This document shows, piece after piece, positions 48,344 through 57,908 of a stretch of DNA of 64,000 bases (the first letter of the stretch is position 1; each line of letters starts with the position of its first letter). Source of the DNA: Lujinxingia vulgaris (GTDB lineage Bacteria > Myxococcota_A > Bradymonadia > Bradymonadales > Bradymonadaceae); contig NZ_VOSL01000044.1 of assembly GCF_007997005.1 (NCBI RefSeq), positions 62,001 to 126,000 on the forward strand, in the 5' to 3' direction. Under the pieces are notes generated by a model, which was given only the letters and a program-made list of their open reading frames with translations, was not told where the DNA came from and searched no databases. The translations under genes were made by a program, and so were the position numbers.

Positions 48344-50365
48344 TCATGAGTGCGATGACCCCGAGAGCATTCGGGCGACCACGCGTTTGAGATCGCTGAG
48401 GTCATAGGGTTTGGTGAAACGAACGTCGTGTTTGCTCAGACGTTTTCGCTGGAGCGTTTTGCCGGCGTAGCCCGAGACAAAGATCACGTGAGCATCGGGG
48501 TGAATCTCCGAGATGGTATCGGCGAGCTCCCAGCCGCTGAGGTGAGGCATAACGATGTCGGTGATGAGCAGATCGATGGTGCCGTCGAGCTTCCCGGCGA
48601 TTTCGAGGGCCTCCCGGCCGTCGCGGGCCTCGAGTACCGTGTATCCCTCGTCGCGAAGGCTTCGGGTTAAGGCGTCGCGGATATCGACCTCGTCTTCGGC
48701 GACCAGGATGGTGTGGTGAGCAACGTCGGCAAGGGGCGCGGCGCCGGGGGCCTCACCGGGGGCCGGAGAAGGCGCGACATCGGACTCGGCGGTGTGGGGT
48801 GAATCGAAGGCGGGGAGGAGGATCGTAAAGCGGGTGCCCCGGCCCGGCGTGCTGTCGACGTGGATCACGCCGTCGTGACCTCTGACGATGCCGTAGACGG
48901 TGGAGAGCCCCAGCCCGGTGCCGGCCGATTTGGTGGTGAAGAAGGGCTCGAAGATGCGATCGACGAGCTTTTGTTTCATGCCCTCTCCGCTGTCTTCCAC
49001 CTCCAGCACCACATAGTCTCCGGGATCCAGGCGCTCCGGGCCAATGCGGTCCTCCTCGCTGATGTGTTCATTGCGGGTGCGCACGGTGAGGGCGCCACCA
49101 TCGGGCATCGCATCTCGGGCGTTGATGACCAGGTTGAGGATAATCTGCTCCATCTGGCTTAAGTCGGCGTCGATCGGGTGCAGCTCGTTGGCGAGGTCGA
49201 CGTTAAGGTCGATGTCCTCTTCGATCACGCTCTGGAAGAGGGAGTCGAGGGCGGCGACGACGTCGTTGAGGTTGATGCGGCTGCGCTCGCTAGAGGGATC
49301 CGGGCTGAAGACGAGGAGCTGACGGGTCAGACGAGCGCCGCGGTCAGCTGCGGCGAGGATCTTGTCGAGGAGCTCGGTGCGCTCGTCGTGTGCGGAGGTG
49401 TGATCTTTGATGATCTGGGCATAACTGCGCACGATCGTGAGCACGTTGTTGAAGTCGTGAGCGACACCGCCGGCGAGCTGTCCGAAGGCCTCCATGCGTT
49501 CGGTGCGTCGAACCCGCTCTTTGAGGTGGTGCTGCTCGCTCTGGTCGCGGGCGATGATGGTGAAGATAAGATCTTCGCCGATACGCGTGCGCACCACACC
49601 GATGTCGACGGGAAACGCGCTGCCATCGAAGCGACGAGCACGGGTTTGAAGGTGGATCGAGGCACGGCCCGACGCTCCTGCTTTATCGAGGCGGTCAACG
49701 ATGGAGCGAAGTGTGGCGCGGGCCTGGTCGATGGGGGCGTCGAGAAGCGTGATGACAGGGCAGCCCCTGGCGCGTTCTTCGGTGATGCCAAAGATGGTCT
49801 CGGCGGCGTCGTTAAAGATCTCGATGATTCCGTGGGCGTTGCAGGTGATGATGGCGTCGCTGGCGGTCTCCAGGATGGCGCGAATCTCGCGGCGGCGGTC
49901 TCGCAGGGACTGCTCGGCGAGCTTTTGTGCGGTGATGTCGACCATCTCGCCCAGCACGTGGCGGAAGGAGCCGTCGGGGTTCCAGAGGACCATCAGGTAG
50001 AGGTTGGCCCAGACGTGTTCACCGTCGGCACGTTTGTAGCGTCGCTCGGTAATGAACTGCCGCGCGTAGTAGCTGCCGCGCGCCGAGGTGATGAAAGGGG
50101 GCGGCGAGGTTGAGACAAGCTGGCGCAGGTGCTCACGGGCTTCGGTCACGTTTTCGTCGTGCATGAACTCAAAGATGGTCTTTCCAACGATCTGATGGTG
50201 ATCGTACTTCAGGTAGGCGTAGAAGGCCGGGTTGGCGCGCAGGATGCGCCCCTCCAGATTGAGGACCTTCATGGGGTTAGGCGTCGCGTCGAAGTAGGCC
50301 CAGAAGGTCTCTCCGGGGACCTTCGGATCGAAGGTCAAGGGCTGTGGCGCGTGTTCGCGAGGCAT
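48344..50365 (-). CDS. Hybrid sensor histidine kinase/response regulator with two PAS domains
   Basis: 673 residues, soluble. PAS1 spans about 20-145 and PAS2 about 158-280. The dimerisation/phosphoacceptor helix has GGVAHDFNN with His303, and the ATPase domain has NLVINARDAM (N box), VEDSGEGM (G1), FEPFFTTK and GTGLGLSTV. A Pro/Ala linker precedes a receiver domain (about 550-665) with acidic VAEDE, phosphoacceptor Asp603 in LLITDIVMP and Lys in FTKPY. No output domain or partner regulator is adjacent, so it probably relays phosphate elsewhere. The signal is unknown. Confidence 0.93.
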   Translation of the reverse strand: MPREHAPQPLTFDPKVPGETFWAYFDATPNPMKVLNLEGRILRANPAFYAYLKYDHHQIVGKTIFEFMHDENVTEAREHLRQLVSTSPPPFITSARGSYYARQFITERRYKRADGEHVWANLYLMVLWNPDGSFRHVLGEMVDITAQKLAEQSLRDRRREIRAILETASDAIITCNAHGIIEIFNDAAETIFGITEERARGCPVITLLDAPIDQARATLRSIVDRLDKAGASGRASIHLQTRARRFDGSAFPVDIGVVRTRIGEDLIFTIIARDQSEQHHLKERVRRTERMEAFGQLAGGVAHDFNNVLTIVRSYAQIIKDHTSAHDERTELLDKILAAADRGARLTRQLLVFSPDPSSERSRINLNDVVAALDSLFQSVIEEDIDLNVDLANELHPIDADLSQMEQIILNLVINARDAMPDGGALTVRTRNEHISEEDRIGPERLDPGDYVVLEVEDSGEGMKQKLVDRIFEPFFTTKSAGTGLGLSTVYGIVRGHDGVIHVDSTPGRGTRFTILLPAFDSPHTAESDVAPSPAPGEAPGAAPLADVAHHTILVAEDEVDIRDALTRSLRDEGYTVLEARDGREALEIAGKLDGTIDLLITDIVMPHLSGWELADTISEIHPDAHVIFVSGYAGKTLQRKRLSKHDVRFTKPYDLSDLKRVVARMLSGSSHS

Positions 50366-50550
50366 GGTGGTCCCGAGGGCAAAGGCACGTGTGTGACCCG
50401 CGGGATAAATGTGGTCGCCATGTCCGACGCGCCAAACGCGTCGGTAGTTTGCACTTGAAAAGCGGCGTGCTTCTGGCCAGCCTGTGCGCTGAAGATGCCC
50501 GGTTAGGATGTTCGAGTTCTGCGAGCGATCCAGGATGAAGGAGGAAGTCT

Positions 50551-51705
50551 ATGTCTAGCCCCTGTCGAGTTGGAGCTGTCTGCGCGCCGCTGCTGGCCGC
50601 GTTGTTGATGGGTTGTGGGACGTCCGCCAGCACCTCGGAGACCTGGACGCCCGATGTCGCTCAGCCGGATGCGGACGCGCAGGTCAGTGATGTCGGGGAT
50701 GCGGGAGCGCAGCCCGATGCGGCCATCGAGGACGTTGAGGGAGGGGAGGAGTTGCCGGAGCTTGCGTTCTGCAACCAGGCGCCGCTGCCGACCTTCGGGG
50801 AGACGGTGGATTGGGAGCGTTTTGGCAGCGGCGCGATCGCGGCGTTGGACGCCTGGCATAGCGCGCAGGATGTGATCACGCATCCGGAGCGCGAAGCGCT
50901 GATCACCGGGAAGTTCACCTACGGGCCGACGAGCAAGGATCTTCAGGGCGAACGCATTGAGATCTGGATGGACGATTGCTCCGGGGAGTACGTGCGGGTG
51001 GGGGAGGCGCTGACCGATAGCGATGGCCGCGCGGTGTTGACGCTGGCCCCGGACGCCTTGCCGCCGGTGGGGACCTATGCGCTGGTGCAGCGGGTGATGG
51101 GCGATAACACGGCGGTGCGCTCTTACCTGCGGGTGTTTCCGCAGCAGACGCGGCTGATCGTCTTTGACATTGATGCGACGCTCACGACGTCGGACAGTGA
51201 GCTCTTTCAGGACATCTTCAACGATCTCTTTGAGCCCTTGCTCGACGGCGACTTCGTACCGGAGGCGCGTGCCGGGGCGGTGGATATCACCAGGGTGCGC
51301 AATGAGCTGCACGGGTATCAGCTGGTGTACATCACCGGGCGGCCCTACTGGTTGACCGAGCAGAGTCGGGGGTGGCTCGAAGATCAGGGGGTGGCGCATG
51401 GCCATCTTCGTCTGACGGGCTCCAATGCCGAGTCCCTTCCGAATAATACCGGGGTGGGCGCGTATAAGGCGGCGTACCTGGCCTATTTGCAGGAGCTGGG
51501 TTTCGAGATCGTCATGGCGTATGGCAACGCGACGACCGACATCTTCGCGTATGCCGAGGCAGGCATCCCGGCGGAGCGGACCTTCATCCTGGGGCAACAC
51601 GGTGGGGAAATGGGGACCGTGGCGTTGGGTGAAGATTATGTCGAGCATCTGGAAGCGGTGCGCGGCGAATCCCCGACCGATCAACCCTTTGTCTGGACAC
51701 CCTAA
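50551..51705 (+). CDS. Secreted lipin/LNS2-like HAD lipoprotein
   Basis: 384 residues; AAGGAGG lies 6-7 nt before the ATG, an excellent site. The lipobox is LMGC (Cys22), followed by an Asp/Ala/Pro linker to about 65. A beta-sandwich-like region (about 110-200) precedes a HAD fold with VFDIDATLTTSD (Asp206 and Asp208), VYITGRPYWLTE and a late IVMAYGNATTDIFAYAEAG. This DxDxT...GRP layout is that of the LNS2 domain of lipins and PI-transfer proteins. A phosphatidate-phosphatase-like activity at the cell surface is inferred. Confidence 0.82.
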   Translation: MSSPCRVGAVCAPLLAALLMGCGTSASTSETWTPDVAQPDADAQVSDVGDAGAQPDAAIEDVEGGEELPELAFCNQAPLPTFGETVDWERFGSGAIAALDAWHSAQDVITHPEREALITGKFTYGPTSKDLQGERIEIWMDDCSGEYVRVGEALTDSDGRAVLTLAPDALPPVGTYALVQRVMGDNTAVRSYLRVFPQQTRLIVFDIDATLTTSDSELFQDIFNDLFEPLLDGDFVPEARAGAVDITRVRNELHGYQLVYITGRPYWLTEQSRGWLEDQGVAHGHLRLTGSNAESLPNNTGVGAYKAAYLAYLQELGFEIVMAYGNATTDIFAYAEAGIPAERTFILGQHGGEMGTVALGEDYVEHLEAVRGESPTDQPFVWTP

Positions 51706-51740
51706 ATTAAAGGTTCGGATTCTGGAGTGAGAGAGAGACG

Positions 51741-52682
51741 ATGATGTGGATGATGAATGTGAGTCGCCGTGGTCTGCCGGCGGTCCTGCTGGCAGCTGCG
51801 TTGTGCGCCGGGTGTGGCGAGCCGCAGGGGAGCGATGTTCCGATCTACATTCCCGATGATGCGGGAGGTGGCCAGGATCAGGACAGTGGTGTGGAGCCGG
51901 ACGTGGGGGGCGATCCTGAAGAGGATGTGGAGGAGGACGCCGGCGATGACGCCGATGCCGGAGGCGATGCGCCCGACGGCGGCGAAGATGCGCCAATCGA
52001 GCTGTTTTATGAAGACTTCCACCGGGTGGCGTTGTCGCTTCCGGTGGGGACGACGCTGCGTACGCCCTTTGAACTCGATGAGCTCTCCACCCCGGTGGAG
52101 TTGTTGGTGGTGCGGGAGCTGCGCGGCTTCAACGAGGTGCAGAACACCGAGAATGAGCGGGTCGTGATGACCGTTAACGACGCCAGCTTTGTGGGGCCGG
52201 AGGCAGGCTGGGATCGCGAGGAGCTTCCGCGCGGGAGCTACGATGCCTATCTGGAGAACCTGGGAGGGGCGTCAGGCACCGATGTGAACAACTATCTGGC
52301 GGTGAAGATCGCGTCGACCCCGCGGATGCTGGCGACGGTCGCCGACCATGAGGGGACGATCGAAGAGTTTACGGGCTTTCTGGGGCCGGGGCAGGCCAGC
52401 GGTGCGACGTTTGAGGCGCGTGAGGGGTACGCTTACGTCTTGCGCGGGGTTCGGGGTAAGAACACCGTGTTTGTGATCTCTACCGATGAGCTTCCGAAGA
52501 TCGAAAACCAGGAGCCCTTTGCCTTCATTCGCACCTGGGATGAGTCGGACCCGGAGCTGGCGCCCGAGCCCACCGTACTCAACCTGGAGCCTGGCGAGTA
52601 CATGGTGCTCGTGGCGAATAACGCCGGTGATGAGCGCCATCACGGCTCGGTGATGCTCATTGATGAGTGGTTGTTGAAGTAG
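51741..52682 (+). CDS. Lipoprotein with acidic linker, unknown function
   Basis: 313 residues. The signal peptide ends in a lipobox (CAGC). Residues of about 35-90 are an extreme Asp/Glu/Gly-rich linker. The rest is beta-rich (for example PVELLVVRELRGFN, GYAYVLRGVRG, PGEYMVLVANN) and may be one or two pre-peptidase-like or Ig-like beta sandwiches. Four start codons (51741-51753) are possible. It follows the LNS2-like gene by 35 nt and ends before a strong terminator, so the two probably form one unit. Confidence 0.8.
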   Translation: MMWMMNVSRRGLPAVLLAAALCAGCGEPQGSDVPIYIPDDAGGGQDQDSGVEPDVGGDPEEDVEEDAGDDADAGGDAPDGGEDAPIELFYEDFHRVALSLPVGTTLRTPFELDELSTPVELLVVRELRGFNEVQNTENERVVMTVNDASFVGPEAGWDREELPRGSYDAYLENLGGASGTDVNNYLAVKIASTPRMLATVADHEGTIEEFTGFLGPGQASGATFEAREGYAYVLRGVRGKNTVFVISTDELPKIENQEPFAFIRTWDESDPELAPEPTVLNLEPGEYMVLVANNAGDERHHGSVMLIDEWLLK

Positions 52683-52735
52683 ACGCGCGACGCATGACAC
52701 GGAGGACGGCCTCACCGAGGATGCCGTTCACTACG

Positions 52736-52773
52736 AGCGCCGGCGTCCCCTCAGGGGGAGCCGGCGCTTTTTT
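52736..52773 (+). terminator. Intrinsic terminator
   Basis: A 9-bp stem (AGCGCCGGC with GCCGGCGCT) with an inner TCCCC/GGGGA stem is followed by a run of six to seven T. It lies about 53 nt after the stop of the acidic-linker lipoprotein. Confidence 0.92.
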
Positions 52774-52796
52774 GTCGTGGAACGTGCGTGACGCCC

Positions 52797-54392
52797 TTAC
52801 TCCGGGCAGTAGGTGCGCATCGCGAAGCGGTAATGGTCGGGATAGCCCTCGCCGTCATCGCCGATGCCAACATTCCAGACGACCAGGGCGCGCTCACCGT
52901 CCCATGTGGAAGCGGGGTGCCAGGGGAATCGGCCGTAATCCATCAGCTCGAAGGAGGCGTCGTACTCCACTCCCAATTCGCTGAAGCGTTGGCCCCGGAT
53001 CATATGACTGCTGCGCCAGAAGAAGAGGTAGTCCTGACCGCTCCAGAGTGCGTTAAATCCGTGAACTTCGTGACCTACGAACGTGATCTCTGCGGCCTCG
53101 CGCACGGGTTGGCCGTTGGCATCGTAGGTTGCCTGGTAGAGACGCGTGGCGTGGTAGCCGTTGTTATCTCCGGCGACAGCAAAATGGGAGCCGGTCCAGG
53201 TGAGTGTTGGCGAGCGCATCGTGCCGTCGCCTACCAGCACGGGCTCGGTGGTGAGGGGATCAAGATCTGCGTCAAATGTCTGAAAGAAGGTGCGCGGCGA
53301 GTAGCCATCCGGGTCGATGTTCTGGCGCCAGACCACACCGAGCGAGGAGCCGCTCCAGGCGAGGTTGGCCCAGCCGGAGGGGGTGTCAGTCGCGATGTTG
53401 ACGGGGGTGCCGTTGAGCTCGCCGCTGGAGGTGATCGTCGCGAGGTTCACGGCCGCCTCGGCTTCAGACACGCGGGTCCAGAGCGCGATGAAATGGCTAC
53501 CGGTCCAGGTCAGCGCGACGCGGTCGGCCCAGATGCCATCGGTCAAGGCAAGGGGAGATCCCACCGGCTGACCGGCGTCGTCGAGACGCTGGAAGTAAGC
53601 GTCGTTTCGGCCAGGGCCACCGCGGCCATCGCGCCAGATGAGCCCGTAGCCATCGTCGGCCTTGACCAGGCTGGTCGTGGAGATGTGGGAACCTCCGGGG
53701 GTGGAGGTCAGCTGGAGCTCCTGGCCGAGTGGGTTGCCCTCGCGATCAAAGCGTGCGGCGTAGATTCTGGGAGATTGATTGGAGGACGCACGGTCGTCGC
53801 TCCAGGCGATGAGGTAGGCGTCGTCGGCCCAGACCACCGAGGCTTCGACATCCTGTCGACTGGCCTGAGCGCCGGAGAACTCGACGACGGGTCCAGGTCC
53901 GGAGGATTCGCAGGCAAAGGGTACGCAGACATCAAGGCGATCGACGCGTCCTTCATCGCAGCTGCAGACGGCGTCCTGGCCCTCGACGGTGCAGACGCTG
54001 CGGCCCGGCTCTGTGCAGGGGTTAGGGTCGCAAGGGGAGGTGCCGACGTCGTGCTCGTCGTCGGCGTCCGGGATGGTGGCGTCCGTGTCGCTGTCGTTGC
54101 CGGCGTCGATCGGATCGGGCTCGGAGGTGTCGGTGTCGTCCCCTGAGTCGGGTGTGCCCGAGGTGTCGGGCGCGTCGGTGTCGGCATCCGGTTGTCCGGC
54201 TCCACTGTCCGGATCATCGAGGGTGCGCGCGCAGATGTTCTGCACGCAGATCTCTCCCTCGAAGCAGTCGCGCTCGTCGGTGCAGCTGTTTTGAGCGGGG
54301 GCGGTGCAGGCACCGAGGAGCGAGGCTGCGGCGAAGGCCATGAGGCACGCAGCCGGGGGTGTGGTTCGGGATCGGAAGAGCAGCATATCCAT
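52797..54392 (-). CDS. Surface lipoprotein with EGF-like and propeller-like regions
   Basis: 531 residues from the ATG at 54392; the ATG at 54386 is nearly equivalent. The lipobox is LLGAC. A short Cys motif (CTDERDCFEGEICVQNIC) is followed by a long Asp/Thr/Pro linker and an EGF-like module (CDPNPCTEPGRSVC ... CSCDEG). The C-terminal 370 residues repeat a pattern VxWxxxxYLIAWxD and LxWTGSHFxxxW, typical of beta-propeller blades. No enzyme motif seen. Likely a cell-surface binding protein. Confidence 0.82.
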   Translation of the reverse strand: MDMLLFRSRTTPPAACLMAFAAASLLGACTAPAQNSCTDERDCFEGEICVQNICARTLDDPDSGAGQPDADTDAPDTSGTPDSGDDTDTSEPDPIDAGNDSDTDATIPDADDEHDVGTSPCDPNPCTEPGRSVCTVEGQDAVCSCDEGRVDRLDVCVPFACESSGPGPVVEFSGAQASRQDVEASVVWADDAYLIAWSDDRASSNQSPRIYAARFDREGNPLGQELQLTSTPGGSHISTTSLVKADDGYGLIWRDGRGGPGRNDAYFQRLDDAGQPVGSPLALTDGIWADRVALTWTGSHFIALWTRVSEAEAAVNLATITSSGELNGTPVNIATDTPSGWANLAWSGSSLGVVWRQNIDPDGYSPRTFFQTFDADLDPLTTEPVLVGDGTMRSPTLTWTGSHFAVAGDNNGYHATRLYQATYDANGQPVREAAEITFVGHEVHGFNALWSGQDYLFFWRSSHMIRGQRFSELGVEYDASFELMDYGRFPWHPASTWDGERALVVWNVGIGDDGEGYPDHYRFAMRTYCPE

Positions 54393-54540
54393 AGTCTCAG
54401 GCAAGAAGATCAAAGCGGATGCGGCGGGCATACGGTGCGAGACGCTAGCGCGAAGCCCGCGCGTTTGCCAGAGTCTGCGAGACGCGGTCGCTGCGTCGAG
54501 CGAGCGAGGTTCAGCAACAAAGTACGGTGAGGATGGTGCG

Positions 54541-55329
54541 GTGATTCATTTTGAGTCAGGAAACGACGTTGAGATCGGGTTGCCGACGGCGGTCTTTCTG
54601 CACGGTTTTATGGGGAGCAGTCGAGACTTTGGTCCTCTGTGTGAGGTTCTGAGCGCGCATCGTCGGTGCGTGCGGGTGGATCTTCCCGGTCATGGCCGCA
54701 GCGTTGAGGCGCTGAGGAGTTCGCCGATGACGATCGGCGCGATGGTCGAGGAGGTTGTTGGCCTGCTTGATCATCTCGAGCTCGAGGCGGTGGATGTGCT
54801 GGGGTATTCGATGGGGGGGCGTGTGGCGATGTTGCTTGCGATGCGGCATCCGGAGCGGGTGCGCACGCTGGTGTTGGAGTCGGCCAGTCCGGGGATTGAA
54901 GGGGAGAAGGAGCGCGCGGAGCGCGCGCGGCTCGATGACGCTCGAGCCCGAGCGATGCGTGAGGAGGGGCTGGAGCGATTCTTAGCGGGCTGGTACCAGC
55001 TGGAGCTCTTTGAGAGCTTGAGGGCGCACCCGGGGTTTGAGGCGATGGTGAGGGAGCGAAGCCGCGGTGATGTGCAGGCGTTGTCGCGCGTCATCGCCGC
55101 GGCGAGCCCCGGACGGCAGGAGAGCCTGTGGTCGCGGCTCTCGGAGCTGTCGATGCCGACGATGTGGCTGGCAGGTCAGCTGGACGCCCGCTATGCGGCG
55201 ATGTCTCAGCGCGCGGCGCATCGAAGTGGCGGGGAGGTGCGGATCATCGAGGCGGCCGGGCATAACGCGCACCTGGAGGCACCTGGCTCGGTGGCCGATG
55301 CGATCTCCGAGTTTTGGAGCGGCGTGTAA
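54541..55329 (+). CDS. menH: MenH-like alpha/beta hydrolase (SHCHC synthase)
   Basis: 262 residues from the GTG at 54541, with GAGG about 8 nt upstream; upstream in-frame ATGs overlap the divergent lipoprotein. The MenH pattern is FLHGFMGSSRDF near residue 20, VDLPGHGRS, nucleophile Ser90 in GYSMGGRVA, and GHNAHLE with the catalytic His. It forms 2-succinyl-6-hydroxy-2,4-cyclohexadiene carboxylate in menaquinone synthesis. It lies next to but on the opposite strand from the other men genes, which supports the call. Confidence 0.87.
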   Translation: MIHFESGNDVEIGLPTAVFLHGFMGSSRDFGPLCEVLSAHRRCVRVDLPGHGRSVEALRSSPMTIGAMVEEVVGLLDHLELEAVDVLGYSMGGRVAMLLAMRHPERVRTLVLESASPGIEGEKERAERARLDDARARAMREEGLERFLAGWYQLELFESLRAHPGFEAMVRERSRGDVQALSRVIAAASPGRQESLWSRLSELSMPTMWLAGQLDARYAAMSQRAAHRSGGEVRIIEAAGHNAHLEAPGSVADAISEFWSGV

Positions 55330-55443
55330 GCGCGGCATGCGGTGCGCCAGCGATGCCGCCGGTGTGTCAGCTTGTCGAAAGGGCTACTGCCCGCGCGGGA
55401 CGTCGTCGCCTGATAAGGAAAACGTCCGAGGCCGCTGTCATCA

Positions 55444-56322
55444 TCACGGTGCGAGCAGCGGGCGCTCCACAGTGAATCGCTGGAGGTGGGCCATCAACGC
55501 CTCGAAGTCGTCCGGGGTCAGGGCCTGATCGGCGTCGCAGCGAGCCTGGGAGGGATCGGGGTGCACTTCGACCATCAGGCCGTCGAGTCCAGCAGCCAGG
55601 GTCGCTGCGGCGGCGCGCTTGAGCAGGTGGGGAAGGCCGATGGCGTGAGAGGGGTCGACGATGACGGGCAGGCGGCTCTCATCTTGCGCCCACATGGCGC
55701 CTGCTAAGTCGAGGGTGAAGCGGGTTTCATCGCCGAAGGAGCGGATGCCCCGTTCGCAGAGGATGATCTTGTCGGATCCGGCGCGGGCGACGTGCTCGGC
55801 GGCCAGGAGCCATTCGGTCGGGGTGGCACCGAAGTTGCGTTTGAGGACGACCGGGCGCCCTGTGCGACCGACGGCTTCGAGGAGAGCGAAGTTTTGCATG
55901 TTTCGGGCGCCGATCTGAAAGGCGTCAACGCGCTCGGCCATCGCCTCGACATCGGACTCCGAGAGGACTTCGGTGACAAAGGGCAGGCCGTGGTCGCGGG
56001 ATGCCTTTTGCAAGAGTTCGATGCCGGGCATCCCCAGTCCCTGGAAGCTGTAGGGGGAGGTGCGCGGCTTGAACGCACCGCCGCGCAGGACGTTGGCCCC
56101 GAGGCTCCCGACGCGTTCCGCGGCACGCGAGATCATCTCGGCGGACTCCACCGCGCAGGGGCCGGCGATGACCACGAAAGGTTCGCCGCCAAAAGGCACG
56201 TCGCCAATATGCACGACGTGACGGGAGCCGTCTTTGCGGCGACCGGTGCGGGGCAGGCGCGGATCGACGGAGGCGGGGTCGGAAGAGGAGGGGAGGGTGG
56301 GAGTGATATCGGCGGTGCTCAT
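55444..56322 (-). CDS. aroF: DAHP synthase, class I-beta (3-deoxy-7-phosphoheptulonate synthase)
   Basis: 292 residues. VVIAGPCAVES, GGAFKPRTSPYSFQGLG, QIGARNMQN, LKRNFGATPTEW and PVIVDPSHA are the class I-beta motifs that bind PEP, erythrose 4-phosphate and metal. It is the first enzyme of the shikimate pathway, which yields chorismate. There is no fused chorismate mutase domain. GAGG lies 8 nt before the ATG. As the last gene of the men cluster on this strand, it may raise chorismate supply for menaquinone. Confidence 0.94.
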   Translation of the reverse strand: MSTADITPTLPSSSDPASVDPRLPRTGRRKDGSRHVVHIGDVPFGGEPFVVIAGPCAVESAEMISRAAERVGSLGANVLRGGAFKPRTSPYSFQGLGMPGIELLQKASRDHGLPFVTEVLSESDVEAMAERVDAFQIGARNMQNFALLEAVGRTGRPVVLKRNFGATPTEWLLAAEHVARAGSDKIILCERGIRSFGDETRFTLDLAGAMWAQDESRLPVIVDPSHAIGLPHLLKRAAAATLAAGLDGLMVEVHPDPSQARCDADQALTPDDFEALMAHLQRFTVERPLLAP

Positions 56323-56360
56323 GAGGGTGACCTCAGGGGGTAAGACGACTAAGGGGGGAT

Positions 56361-57908
56361 TTACTGACCGACACGCGTCGCCAGTTCCGCGAGCCTGCGA
56401 CGGCGCACCTTCTGGCTGGGCGTGCGGGGGATGGCGTCGGTGAGAAACCAGCGCCGGGGGATCTTAAAAGGTGCGAGGCGGCTGCGACAGTGCTCGCGCA
56501 GGCTCTGGACCAGGGGCGTATCCATGTGCTCGATCGTTGCCGCAGGGTGATCTTTGGCCGGTCGGATGGGGTCGTGTGCGGGCACAAGCGCGCAGCAGAG
56601 TTGCTGGCCCCACTCCGGGTGGTCGAGTGCGAAGATGGCGAGGTCTGCGATGGCAGGGTGGTCGCGCAGGACGCGTTCGACCTCGGTGGGATCGATGTTC
56701 TCACCACCGGAGACGATGCGCTCGGAGGCGCGGTGATGGATGTAGAGGTAAGCGCGTGCGTCGAGGTGGCCAACGTCGCCTGTGCGCATCCAGCCCTCAT
56801 CATCGAAGAGCGGCGCGGCGTCGTCGTTGAGGTAGCCCCGGGTGAGCGTGGGGCCGCGCACTTCTATGGCGCCGGGTTGGCCTGGCGCGGCGATTGAGCC
56901 ATCGTCCAGGGTGATGCGGAGCTCGGTGCCGGAGAGCGGCTTCCCGGCGCTATCTAACGCATCCCGGGGGGCCTCGAGAGGGAGTGTGGTGATCTGGCTT
57001 GCGGCCTCACTCATCCCGTAGGTGGGAAGCACAGGCAGGCCGATGTCGCGCGCCGCACGAAGATCCTGTGCATCCACCGGGCCACCGCCGACGAGGACCG
57101 CGCGCAGGGCGGTCTTCAGGGGGGTGGAGTGCGCAGCGAGTAGTCGGTGCACCTGCGTGGGCACGAGGCTTAAGAGGGTGATCGGGCGCGTGGTCAGAAG
57201 CGAGGCGATGCTGCTCACGTCGGCGTCTTCAGCGAGCTCCAGGGTCGTAGCGTAGATCAGGCAGCGAAGCATCGTGGCGAGCCCGCCCATATGGCACAGC
57301 GGCAGGCAGCAGAGCCAACGGTCGTTGTCCTCACAGCCCAGGCGCTCGGCGGAAGCCATTGCGCTGGCGTAGATGTTCGCGGCGCTCAGAGGAACGGCGC
57401 GCGGGGTGCCTGTGGTGCCCGAGGTAAAAAGAATGACGAGGGTCTCTTCGGTCTCAACGCGTTGTTCTGCGGCGGGGCTTTGCTCGAAGGAGCGCGCGTT
57501 CACCGTCTCGGGTGTGAGGTGGTGGAGGCTGCTCAGCGGGGCGATCGGGGTGTCGAGCCCCTCGGGGAGGTCGACCTGGTCGCCGCAGAGAACGAGGCCG
57601 ACGGGCACGATGTCGAGTTGCGTGCGGAGATCGTCTGCGGTCGCCTGGTGATGCAGGGGCACCAGGGTTGCGCCGGACATCAGGATGGCGTGTGCCGCGA
57701 GCAGCCAGTCCAGGCTGTTCTCGGCGATGAGCGCGACGCGACTGCGCGGGGCGATGCCCGCTCCGGCCAGGCGACCGGCGCGTTCTACGACTCGAGTGTG
57801 GAGCTGAGCGTAGGTGAGCGAGACGCTTCCCGCCACAATGGCGAGGCGTTCGGGGTGCTCTCTGGCTGCGGTGTCCAGCCATTGGGAGGCGATGGGCACG
57901 GTGGTCAC
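56361..57908 (-). CDS. menE: o-Succinylbenzoate-CoA ligase (MenE)
   Basis: 515 residues from a GTG at 57908 that overlaps the menC stop by 4 nt. It is an AMP-forming acyl-CoA ligase: the P-loop-like [40 protein letters not shown] and the C-terminal hinge [19 protein letters not shown] are in order. Only the setting among men genes makes o-succinylbenzoate the likely substrate. Confidence 0.92.
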   Translation of the reverse strand: MTTVPIASQWLDTAAREHPERLAIVAGSVSLTYAQLHTRVVERAGRLAGAGIAPRSRVALIAENSLDWLLAAHAILMSGATLVPLHHQATADDLRTQLDIVPVGLVLCGDQVDLPEGLDTPIAPLSSLHHLTPETVNARSFEQSPAAEQRVETEETLVILFTSGTTGTPRAVPLSAANIYASAMASAERLGCEDNDRWLCCLPLCHMGGLATMLRCLIYATTLELAEDADVSSIASLLTTRPITLLSLVPTQVHRLLAAHSTPLKTALRAVLVGGGPVDAQDLRAARDIGLPVLPTYGMSEAASQITTLPLEAPRDALDSAGKPLSGTELRITLDDGSIAAPGQPGAIEVRGPTLTRGYLNDDAAPLFDDEGWMRTGDVGHLDARAYLYIHHRASERIVSGGENIDPTEVERVLRDHPAIADLAIFALDHPEWGQQLCCALVPAHDPIRPAKDHPAATIEHMDTPLVQSLREHCRSRLAPFKIPRRWFLTDAIPRTPSQKVRRRRLAELATRVGQ

